Below, piece after piece: positions 1 through 6,527 of a stretch of DNA of 8,516 bases. Numbering within the stretch: position 1 is the first letter of the stretch; every line of letters begins with the position of its first letter. The position numbers were made by a program, and so were the translations under genes. Location: assembly GCA_030451965.1 (NCBI GenBank), contig JAKDNE010000125.1:1-8516 (forward strand). Direction: 5' to 3'. The notes under the pieces were generated by a model. That model had not been told where the DNA came from, made no database searches, and saw only the letters and a program-made list of their open reading frames with translations. Origin of the DNA: Brachybacterium sp. (GTDB lineage Bacteria; Actinomycetota; Actinomycetes; Actinomycetales; Dermabacteraceae).

Positions 1-49
1 CGCCGCGCGTCACCGCGGAGCCAACGCCCGGTGGATCCGCGCCGCGGCG

Positions 50-911
50 TCAGGGCGAGAGCACGTTCTCCAGGTCGGAGGCGTCCACCAGCGGGTCATC
101 CCGGTCGACGGTCACCTGCGAACGGGCGATCAGCCGGGCCCTGCCCGTGGTCGTCGAGTCCCAGGCGGGGAGGTCGCCGACGGTCGTCCGGCCGACCAGG
201 GCGCCGACGAAGGGTTGCCCCGCGGCGAGATCGTCTCCAGCGTGTCCCCGGGGACGATCTCCCCGCGCTGGGCCATCAGCGCCAGGCGGGCGGAGGTGCC
301 GGTCCCGGTCGGACTGCGGCAGATCACCCCCGGATGGACGTACGTCGCCGAACGGGATTCGGCCGTGCCGTCCTCCCGGGTCCGCACCGGCCCCATGAAG
401 TGGACGAAGGGCAGGGGCCCACGTCGCCCAGGGTCGGGTGATCCTGGCGCAGTCCCGGGCGGGCCGCCCGCACGAAGACGTCGGCGAAGGCGGCCAGCGC
501 GACCTGTACCTCCGGACGGAGGGCGAAGACGTGGTCGGCCGCCATGTTCAGCGCGTAGTAGGCGCCGCTCCACACCAGGTCGAACTCCACCCGGCCGTAG
601 AAGGGGACCTCCACGCCCATGCCCTGTTCGGCGACGTAGGCGGGTTCGCCCTGCGTGGTGATCGACTTGACGCGCCCGTCGACGTTGCGGGCGGTGATCC
701 GGACCAGTCCCGCCGGCGAGTCGAGAACGAGGGCCTGCAGCCCCTCGGTCATGGGGATCATCCCGGGCTCGAGTAGAGCGGTCGCGGCACAGATGGTGTT
801 GGACCCCGAGTAGAGGGGGTAGCCCATCGCCTCCATGATTATGTAGCCGGCCTCTGCCACCGGATGCGCGGCGTCGACGATGAGGTCTACCGACATTGCC
901 GGGGCGCTCAC
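50..911 (-). pseudogene. Degraded proline racemase / hydroxyproline epimerase-dehydratase family gene
   Basis: Intact relatives are about 330-345 residues and epimerise proline or hydroxyproline, or dehydrate trans-3-hydroxyproline. Here three reading frames must be joined. Frame 1 runs from about 911 to 415 and contains GYIIMEAMGYPLYSGSNTIC, the first active-site region. Frame 2 runs from about 420 to 218 and contains PFVHFMGP and RSPTGTGTSARLA, the second active-site region. Frame 3 runs from about 221 to a TGA at 50-52 and reads QPFVGALVGRTTVGD, then GRARLIARSQVTVDRDDPL, the family C-terminus. Each junction needs one extra base: one in the GGGGCCC tract at 414-420, one in the CCCC at 218-221. 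The roughly 70 N-terminal residues with the family's HtgGe and EPRG motifs are absent; homology starts near PAMSVDLIV (about 905). Positions that are often catalytic Cys read Ser and Thr here, suggesting a trans-3-hydroxyproline dehydratase-like ancestor, though this is weak. Frameshifts alone could be sequencing errors, but the missing 5' end argues for a real pseudogene. Confidence 0.85.
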
Positions 912-940
912 GCGGTGCCCGGGCGCCGGGTTCTGCCTAG

Positions 941-946
941 TACCCT
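941..946 (+). promoter_or_regulatory. -10 element TACCCT, leaderless promoter of the SMC-like ATPase gene
   Basis: TACCCT fits the actinobacterial TANNNT -10 consensus and lies exactly six bases before the GTG at 953, so transcription would start at or beside the start codon. There is no Shine-Dalgarno sequence between it and the GTG. No convincing -35 hexamer is visible in the GC-rich stretch before it. The same hexamer-to-start spacing occurs at two other genes in the window, which supports both this promoter and the start choice. Confidence 0.6.
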
Positions 947-952
947 GCTCCC

Positions 953-3900
953 GTGCCCTCCACGACCGATGACGTCCTCGACCTGCCCGGCCTGCCCGCG
1001 GATCGCCCTGCGGAACCCGGTCTGGCCGATCCGGAGCATCCCCATCCGGGACAGTGGCGACTGAACGCCGTGCAGGTCTCCAACTGGGGGACCTTCCACG
1101 GCACCCATGATCTGGCGATCTCCTCCAAGGGGTTCTTCCTCACCGGCGGCCCCGGCACCGGCAAGTCGACCCTGCTGGACGCGGTCAGCGCGCTGCTCAC
1201 CCCGCCGCGCACCCTGCAGTTCAACGCGGCCGCCTCCGAGGCCGGCCCGAACCGTTCGAAGTACCGCCGCACCGTGGCCAGCTACGTGCGCGGCGCCTGG
1301 GCGATGGCCTACGACCAGGCCACCGGGGAGTTCAGCCAGGAGGTGCTGCGGGAGAAGACCACCCTGTCGGTGCTCACGCTGCGGTACAGCGACGGCAGGG
1401 GCGGCACCATCCAGCTCTCCCGGCTGCTCCTGCTGCATGCCGGCCACTCCGCGGACTCGGACGTCAAGAGCCTGTACGTCATCGCCCGCAAGCCCCTGGA
1501 TGTCACGGATCTGCGCCAGTTCGTCTCCACCCAGATCGAGGGCAAGGCGCTCGAGGCCGCGCATCCGGGCACCCAGACCTTCCGTCAGTTCCGCGAGTAC
1601 CGTGCCGCCTTCTGCCAGCTGCTGGGCATCCCGGACGAGAAGGCGCTGGGGCTGCTGCACAAGATCCAGTCCGCCAAGGAGCTCGGTGACGTCAACGCTC
1701 TGCTGCGCGACTACATGCTCGATGCACCGCGCACCTTCGACCTCGCCGACCAGGCGCTGGCGAACTTCCAGAACCTCTCCGAGGTGTACGAGGCGCTGGT
1801 GACCGCCCGCGAGCAGCGTGATCTGCTGCGCTCTCTGCGCGGCTCCCACGAGGACTGGACGGCCATGCGCGAGCGCGGCGGCGCCCTGGTGGACCGCCGC
1901 GCGGATATCGACGTCTTCGCCGCCCAGCACCTGGTGCGACTGCTGGGGGACGAGACCGGCCGGCTCCAGCTCGAGCGGGACCGGCTCGCCGCCCAGCAGC
2001 GTCGGCTCACCCAGGACGTGGCCGAGGCCCGGTCCGATCTCGCCCAGCTCAAGGAGCAGCGCAAGCGCGCCGGTGGCGGGGAGATCGATGACTGGAAGCA
2101 GCAGATCGCCGGACTCGAGGTGGAGCGGGAGCGGCGTCGTGAGCGCGGCACCGAGTTCGCCGCCCAGCTGGCCACCGTCGAGCTGAGCACCCCGGCGGGG
2201 GAGGACATGTTCCTCGCGCTGCAGCGCGAGGTGACGGCGCTGCGCGACTCCCTGGAGGACGACGAGAAGGGGGCCGACGCCGCCCGCTGGGAGGCGGAGG
2301 CGGCCGTGCGCGAACTGGCCCAGACCCTCGCTCGCACTCGGGAGGAGCTCGCCTCCCTCACCTCCCGCGCCTCGAACCTCCACTCCGAGGACGTCGCCCT
2401 GCGTGACCACATCGCCGCCGAGGTCGGTATCGCCCCCACCGAGCTGCCCTTCGCCGCCGAGCTGCTGCAGGTGCGCACCGGGGAAGAGGAGTGGACCGCC
2501 GCCGCCGAACAGGCGCTGCGCGGCCTGGCCCGCTCGATCCTGGTCCCGGACCGCATCTACCGCGAGGTCGCCGCTGTCATCGACCGCACCAAGCTGCGGC
2601 GTCGGATCTCCTACAACCGGGTCAACACCGACCTGCGCCGCCCGGCCAAGCACGTCGATGAGCGCTCGCTGGCGGCGAAGCTCGACGTCAAGGACGGCGA
2701 GTTCCACGTCTGGCTGTCCCACGAGATCGCCGCCCGCATGGATTACACCTGCGCGGAGAGCCTCGAGGAGTTCACCCGGCTGAACCGGGCCGTGCTGCGC
2801 TCAGGACAGATCAAGCACTCCGCCACCCGGCACGAGAAGAACGCCGACCGGCAGATCAACGACCGCTCCCAGTGGGTGCTGGGCTTTGACAACCGGGCCA
2901 AGCGCGCCGTGTTCGAGTCCGAGCGCACCCGGGCCGAGCAGGCCCTCTTCGAGGCCCAGGCCCGACGCAAGGACGTCGAGACCGAGCGGGAACGGCGCCG
3001 TGAGCGCCTCTACGCACTGCAGCTGATCAGCGCCGTCACCTGGGATGACATCGACGCCGCCTCCGTCGCGCGGCGTGTGGCGAACCTGCGCGACATGGTG
3101 CGCGCCGCGGAGGACGGCTCCGCCGCGCTGTCCGAGCTGGCTCGTCAGATCGACGACGTCGAGCAGTCCATCGCCGGCAGCGACGAGGAGCTGCTGGAGG
3201 TGGTGCGCAGTGCGGGCAAGCTCGGCGAGCAGGCCGAGCGCGCCGAGGAGCGCCTCCTCGAGGCCCGCGAGCGTGTCGCGGAGTCGACCCTCGATCCCAC
3301 GGTCGAGCGGGAACTGGCCGAGCGCTTCGCCGCGATCGCCCCCACCCTGGTGCTGTCGACCATCGACCAGGTCACCAAGGACGCCTCCGCGACCCTGGAC
3401 GCAGAGCTGATGGGTCTGACCCGCCGCACCTCCCGCGCCGAGGAGGACATGCGCACCGCGATGCGTGAGTTCTCCCGCCGCTGGCCCGCCCAGGCGGGGG
3501 ACACCGCCCCGACGCTCGAGGGGGTGGACGACTACCTCGCGATCCTGCTGCGGATCGAGGAGGAGAAGCTGCCCGAGGTCGAGGACCGCTTCTTCGAGTT
3601 CTTCACCGGCAACACCCTCGGTGACGTGCAGGCGCTGGCCACCGCCATCGCCAGGGAACCGGCGGAGATCCGCAAGCGCCTGCAGCGGATCAACTCCCTT
3701 CTGGCGCAGGTCGAGTTCCACTCCGGACGCTTCCTGCAGCTGTCGATGCGGCCGGTGCACCTGGCGGCGCTGGACGAGTTCAAGCGCGCGCTCGAGGAGG
3801 CGGTGGCGGACACCGCGCTCAACGACATCTCCCGCGACCGCGACCTGGCCGAGGAGCGCTTCTTGTCGCTGCGGCACCTGATGGACATGATCGGCGCGGC

Positions 3901-4345
3901 CCGCACCCGCGACGACCAGGTCTCGCGGGTGATCCTGGACGTGCGCCGCCATGTGCACTTCCATGCCGAGGAGGTCGACACCGAGGGGACCGTGGTCCAC
4001 GCCCATGAGTCCGGCGGTCCGCTCTCGGGCGGTCAGAACGAGCGGCTCGCCACCTTCTGCCTCGCCGCGGCCCTGCGCTACCAGCTGGCGGGCACCGGGC
4101 AGGAGGTCCCCAGATACGCGCCGATCATCATCGACGAGGCGTTCTCCAAGGGTGCGGGCAAGTTCATCACCGCTGCCATGGAGTCCTTCCGCCATTTCGG
4201 TTTCCAGGTGATCCTCGCCAACCCGGGGAAGAACCCGCAGGCCCTGGCTCCGTTCATCGGGGGCGTCGGCGTCGTGTCGATCCGGCAGGATCGCTACTCC
4301 TCGGTCGCGCCGGTGCAGTTCGTATCGACCATCACCGACGAGTAG
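953..4345 (+). CDS. SMC-like ATPase, JetC/MksF/MukB-related (orphan Wadjet-type motor subunit)
   Basis: The protein has 1130 residues, as expected for JetC-class SMC ATPases. In JetABCD/MksBEFG these dimerise, bind DNA, extrude loops using ATP, and with JetD cleave plasmids. An NWGTF motif at 44-48 is followed by Walker A GGPGTGKS at 65-72 and FNAAASEAG near 90-98. Charged coiled coil spans about 280-480. A hinge-like globular part at about 485-640 contains LPFAAELLQV and SILVPDRIY, typical of this class. A second coiled coil covers about 650-845. The C-terminal head has signature LSGGQ at 1024-1028 and Walker B IIIDEAF at 1058-1064. All ATPase motifs are intact. The GTG start is chosen for its leaderless promoter and because the NWGTF region follows closely. 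The segment after Walker B (ILANPGKNPQALAPFIGGVG) differs from the TPLQKIHVIEPYV-like segment I recall for canonical JetC, so it may be a distinct branch. JetA (DUF3375), JetB (DUF4194) and JetD (DUF3322/DUF2220) are absent nearby. Family class is secure; biological role is not. Confidence 0.85.
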   Translation: MPSTTDDVLDLPGLPADRPAEPGLADPEHPHPGQWRLNAVQVSNWGTFHGTHDLAISSKGFFLTGGPGTGKSTLLDAVSALLTPPRTLQFNAAASEAGPNRSKYRRTVASYVRGAWAMAYDQATGEFSQEVLREKTTLSVLTLRYSDGRGGTIQLSRLLLLHAGHSADSDVKSLYVIARKPLDVTDLRQFVSTQIEGKALEAAHPGTQTFRQFREYRAAFCQLLGIPDEKALGLLHKIQSAKELGDVNALLRDYMLDAPRTFDLADQALANFQNLSEVYEALVTAREQRDLLRSLRGSHEDWTAMRERGGALVDRRADIDVFAAQHLVRLLGDETGRLQLERDRLAAQQRRLTQDVAEARSDLAQLKEQRKRAGGGEIDDWKQQIAGLEVERERRRERGTEFAAQLATVELSTPAGEDMFLALQREVTALRDSLEDDEKGADAARWEAEAAVRELAQTLARTREELASLTSRASNLHSEDVALRDHIAAEVGIAPTELPFAAELLQVRTGEEEWTAAAEQALRGLARSILVPDRIYREVAAVIDRTKLRRRISYNRVNTDLRRPAKHVDERSLAAKLDVKDGEFHVWLSHEIAARMDYTCAESLEEFTRLNRAVLRSGQIKHSATRHEKNADRQINDRSQWVLGFDNRAKRAVFESERTRAEQALFEAQARRKDVETERERRRERLYALQLISAVTWDDIDAASVARRVANLRDMVRAAEDGSAALSELARQIDDVEQSIAGSDEELLEVVRSAGKLGEQAERAEERLLEARERVAESTLDPTVERELAERFAAIAPTLVLSTIDQVTKDASATLDAELMGLTRRTSRAEEDMRTAMREFSRRWPAQAGDTAPTLEGVDDYLAILLRIEEEKLPEVEDRFFEFFTGNTLGDVQALATAIAREPAEIRKRLQRINSLLAQVEFHSGRFLQLSMRPVHLAALDEFKRALEEAVADTALNDISRDRDLAEERFLSLRHLMDMIGAARTRDDQVSRVILDVRRHVHFHAEEVDTEGTVVHAHESGGPLSGGQNERLATFCLAAALRYQLAGTGQEVPRYAPIIIDEAFSKGAGKFITAAMESFRHFGFQVILANPGKNPQALAPFIGGVGVVSIRQDRYSSVAPVQFVSTITDE

Positions 4346-4355
4346 AGCCGGGCGT

Positions 4356-4377
4356 CGATGGGGAGTTCTCCCCATCG
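4356..4377 (+). terminator. Hairpin terminator after the SMC-like ATPase gene
   Basis: A perfect 10-bp inverted repeat (arms CGATGGGGAG and CTCCCCATCG) flanks a TT centre and starts 11 bases after the TAG stop at 4343-4345. Its position and stability suit a transcription terminator. No T-run follows, which is common for actinobacterial hairpin terminators but leaves the mechanism open. A protein-binding palindrome is the alternative. Confidence 0.65.
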
Positions 4378-4397
4378 GCAGCAGCCCTCAGGATCAG

Positions 4398-4403
4398 TAC
4401 TCT
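4398..4403 (+). promoter_or_regulatory. -10 element TACTCT upstream of the 169-residue hypothetical gene
   Basis: TACTCT is identical to the -10 hexamer proposed for the surface-protein gene at 6516. A transcript would start near 4410, giving a leader of about 72 nt before the ATG at 4482. No clear -35 hexamer is seen. The element lies 20 bases after the terminator hairpin, consistent with an independent transcription unit. Confidence 0.45.
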
Positions 4404-4411
4404 GGTCGCCA

Positions 4412-4458
4412 ACCGTTCCGGCCGAACGGTGCAGGGTGAGGCGGCCGCCCCGGGCGGC
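4412..4458 (+). promoter_or_regulatory. Two inverted repeats in the 5' leader of the hypothetical gene
   Basis: The first repeat has perfect 7-bp arms, ACCGTTC (4412-4418) and GAACGGT (4424-4430), with a 5-base loop. It begins about two bases after the predicted transcription start. The second is GCCGCCC (4444-4450) and GGGCGGC (4452-4458) around one central C. They could form RNA hairpins in the leader, or the first could be an operator at the +1 position. No known riboswitch class is recognised. Confidence 0.4.
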
Positions 4459-4466
4459 ACGAGGGT

Positions 4467-4472
4467 GGAAGG
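4467..4472 (+). promoter_or_regulatory. Ribosome binding site for the hypothetical gene
   Basis: GGAAGG ends nine bases before the ATG at 4482. It is the only clear Shine-Dalgarno sequence ahead of an intact gene in this window, and it fixes the start codon. Confidence 0.6.
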
Positions 4473-4481
4473 TGAACGGCG

Positions 4482-4991
4482 ATGTCAGCTCTCCGCTCCG
4501 ATGCACCCGATTCGATCCCCAGCCAGGACGAGACCCATCACCGGATGCACGCGCTGCTGACCTCGGTCACCAGTGCGGTGCTCGAGGAGCAGCCCGGTCT
4601 GCTCGACTTCCACGATCGTCGTCCCCAGCGGGACCGCTCCTCCGGCGACTCATGGCGCGGGCTGCGGACCCTGTGCCATGTCAGCGCGCTGTTGGCGAGC
4701 ACGGGGGTTCCTGCGAGCTCGGAGGGTGCCACCGCCCGACTGCTGGCTGTCGCGGACGAGATCGCGACCTCCCGGGGGATGCATCGCCGGTCGGAGCGGG
4801 CAGGGACGGGGATGATCACCGTCCGCTGGACGAACGCGACCGGCGACCTGCTCGAGATGATCGTCGGCGTCCGCGTCGCGGTGCGTGCGATCAGTGCTCC
4901 GTTCCTGCCGGGCTCGCTGACCCCGATGGCCACCACCAGCCCGGCCTCGAGCCTCAGCCCGCTGACGCCGCCGCCGCGCCTGGTGCGCTGA
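4482..4991 (+). CDS. Hypothetical protein, 169 residues, unrecognised
   Basis: I do not recognise the family. Strong G/C at third positions, the ribosome binding site at 4467-4472 and its own promoter support a real gene. The predicted protein has no signal peptide, lipobox or membrane segment, so it is probably cytoplasmic. The first ~30 residues are polar. The middle has an amphipathic stretch (LRTLCHVSALLAS, then ATARLLAVADEIATSR). The most ordered part appears to be residues ~108-145, which read like beta strands (GMITVRWTNATGDLLEMIVGVRVAVRAISAPFLPG, in overlapping pieces). The tail is Ser/Thr/Pro-rich and ends PPPRLVR. The last 38 bases overlap the 3' end of mak on the opposite strand, so the tail may be a late extension. 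It does not resemble JetA, JetB or JetD in length or motifs, so nothing beyond adjacency ties it to the SMC-like ATPase. Confidence 0.7.
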   Translation: MSALRSDAPDSIPSQDETHHRMHALLTSVTSAVLEEQPGLLDFHDRRPQRDRSSGDSWRGLRTLCHVSALLASTGVPASSEGATARLLAVADEIATSRGMHRRSERAGTGMITVRWTNATGDLLEMIVGVRVAVRAISAPFLPGSLTPMATTSPASSLSPLTPPPRLVR

Positions 4992-6450
4992 TCCGCTCCA
5001 GCGCCCCCAGCGGGATGGCCAGCCAGTCCGGGCGGTTCCGCGCCTCGTACAGCGCCTCGTAGACGGCCTTGTCGGCCTCGAAGGCGTTCAGCAGGACCGT
5101 GCGGACCGCGAGGTCAGCGGGCTCCCCGGCGCACTGCTCGTAGCCGGCGAGGAAGGCGGCGCGGGCGTCGACCGCCCAGGCGGTGGCATCGGCTCCCTGC
5201 TCCCGCCGCACCGCCCCGGCGACGTAGTCGAGGCTGCGCAGCATCCCGGCCACGTCCCGCAGCGGGGAGTCGGGCCGGTTGCGCTGGGCCAGCGGACGCA
5301 GCGGCTCGCCCTCGAAATCCAGCAGCACCCATCCCCGTTCCGGCGCCAGCAGCACCTGGCCCAGGTGGAGGTCGCCATGGATGCGCTGCATCGCCGGCCA
5401 CGGCACCTCGAGCGCCGCCTCCAGCAGCCCCTCGAGCGCGCCGCGATGAGCCGCGACCCGCGGGACCTCGGCGGAGACCGCGGTGAGGCGCTGCCTCATC
5501 CCCTCCACATTCCGCTCCACCGTCGCGGGGTCGGCGGCCGCAGTTCCGAGGGCGCGGGCGAGGTCTCCGTGGACCTCCGCCACCGTCATGCCCAGGCGAC
5601 CTATCTCCTCGCCGACGTCCTCGCCGGAGGCGGCGTGACGCAGCGCGAGCCGCCAGGCGTCCTCGACCCCGGGCAGGAACTCCTGGGCCAGCAGGGAATG
5701 AGTGCGGATCCCGTCCACCCCCACGATCGCGGAGCCCACGAACGCAGGCACCCGCGAGCTCCCGGCGACGGTCAGCGCGGCCTGCAGCACCACATCGGGG
5801 TTCTCGCCGTCCTGCAGCACCCGGAACAGCTTCACGATCAGCGGGGAGGCGCCCTCGGTCTCGACGATGAGGGAGGTGTTGGACTGCTCCCCGGCCAGGA
5901 CACGGCTCCGCATCGCGCGGCCCAGCGGGAGCGGCGCGTCGGGGACCGGGCGGTGGCACGAGAGGCCGAGGGACGGGCCCAGCGCCCCGTCCCCCGAGAC
6001 CAGGGTGGCGATGATCGCAGCCCTCCCCTCGGCATCCCGTGCGGCGTCGTCCAAGCGCAGCGGACCGCCGCAGACCGCGATCGTCCCGACCTCCGAGCCC
6101 GCCTCGCCCGTTCCCGGAGCGGCAGCGGGGCGGCGCAGCACCAGCGGCACCTGGTAGAGCGCCTCGGTCCCGTCCGCGAGGGAGACCGCCACCACCACCA
6201 GCACCACGAGATGGTCCGGGGCCACGCGCAGGGGCGCCCACCCGTGGATCGTGATCCGCGGTGTCCCGGCACCCTTGTGCGCGTACCAGCGCTGGGCGGG
6301 CATCCAGGTCGACAGCGGCACCGTGAGCAGCTCGAGCACCTCGTCCAGCGGCGGCAGCGCGGAGACGTCGAGGGCAGCGTCCTCGGGCGTCGCGGCGTCG
6401 AGCGCGGCCCTGTCGGTCGCGGAAGGGGAGGGAGCAGGGTGCGCGTCCAT
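4954..6450 (-). CDS. mak: Maltokinase
   Basis: Maltokinase phosphorylates maltose with ATP to alpha-maltose 1-phosphate, the donor used by GlgE to build alpha-1,4-glucan; its maltose usually comes from trehalose through TreS. The protein has 498 residues. The N-terminal cap domain includes PLSTWMPAQRWYAHKG near residues 45-60. GEQSNTSLIVE follows at 188-197 and VKLFR at 206-210, where the nucleotide-binding lobe lies. The kinase catalytic motif RIHGDLHLGQVLL is at 356-368, with HGD at 358-360. The metal-binding LLDFEGEP is at 376-383, followed by SPLRDVAGMLRSLDY at 395-409, all highly typical of Mak/Pep2. It is somewhat longer than mycobacterial Mak (about 455 residues), mainly from a low-complexity N-terminus and an Ala-rich C-terminus. 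The ATG is supported by a -10 hexamer six bases upstream. treS, glgE and glgB are not in the window. Alternative: the kinase domain detached from a TreS-Mak fusion, with the same activity. Confidence 0.93.
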   Translation of the reverse strand: MDAHPAPSPSATDRAALDAATPEDAALDVSALPPLDEVLELLTVPLSTWMPAQRWYAHKGAGTPRITIHGWAPLRVAPDHLVVLVVVAVSLADGTEALYQVPLVLRRPAAAPGTGEAGSEVGTIAVCGGPLRLDDAARDAEGRAAIIATLVSGDGALGPSLGLSCHRPVPDAPLPLGRAMRSRVLAGEQSNTSLIVETEGASPLIVKLFRVLQDGENPDVVLQAALTVAGSSRVPAFVGSAIVGVDGIRTHSLLAQEFLPGVEDAWRLALRHAASGEDVGEEIGRLGMTVAEVHGDLARALGTAAADPATVERNVEGMRQRLTAVSAEVPRVAAHRGALEGLLEAALEVPWPAMQRIHGDLHLGQVLLAPERGWVLLDFEGEPLRPLAQRNRPDSPLRDVAGMLRSLDYVAGAVRREQGADATAWAVDARAAFLAGYEQCAGEPADLAVRTVLLNAFEADKAVYEALYEARNRPDWLAIPLGALERISAPGAAAASAG

Positions 6451-6456
6451 GACGAC

Positions 6457-6462
6457 ACTCTA
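6457..6462 (-). promoter_or_regulatory. -10 element TAGAGT, leaderless promoter of mak
   Basis: On the minus strand TAGAGT ends six bases before the mak ATG at 6450, leaving no room for a ribosome binding site. The geometry matches the promoters at 941 and 6516. No obvious -35 hexamer is seen; the expected place is occupied by the palindrome at 6474-6486. Confidence 0.55.
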
Positions 6463-6473
6463 CGAGCGGTCCG

Positions 6474-6486
6474 CATCCGGCGGATG
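6474..6486. promoter_or_regulatory. Small palindrome in the divergent mak / surface-protein promoter region
   Basis: CATCCG and CGGATG form a perfect 6-bp inverted repeat around one central G. It covers roughly the -35 zone of the mak promoter and lies about 30 bases upstream of the -10 of the divergent gene. A regulator bound here could affect both genes. Short GC-rich palindromes are frequent by chance in such DNA, so this is only a candidate operator. Confidence 0.25.
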
Positions 6487-6515
6487 GCGTTCACCGGGTC
6501 CATGGCCCGCGTTGC

Positions 6516-6521
6516 TACTCT
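6516..6521 (+). promoter_or_regulatory. -10 element TACTCT, leaderless promoter of the surface-protein gene
   Basis: TACTCT lies exactly six bases before the ATG at 6528, so the transcript probably begins at the start codon. TTCACC at 6490-6495 is the nearest -35-like hexamer, but the 20-base spacer is too long to trust. Confidence 0.6.
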
Positions 6522-6527
6522 GGCCGG

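Noticed and set aside
908..2722. Long open frame of 604 codons antisense to the SMC-like gene
   Set aside because: Its translation is low-complexity Gly/Leu/Gln/Arg-rich with no motif, and it mirrors the codon positions of the real gene. This is typical of high-GC antisense shadows.
2801..4375. Open frame of 524 codons on the minus strand
   Set aside because: Antisense shadow of the ATPase C-terminal half; no recognisable domain and no promoter or ribosome binding site.
4930..5040. Bidirectional terminator between the hypothetical gene and mak
   Set aside because: The coding regions overlap, and only short imperfect GC pairings are found; nothing stands out above background.
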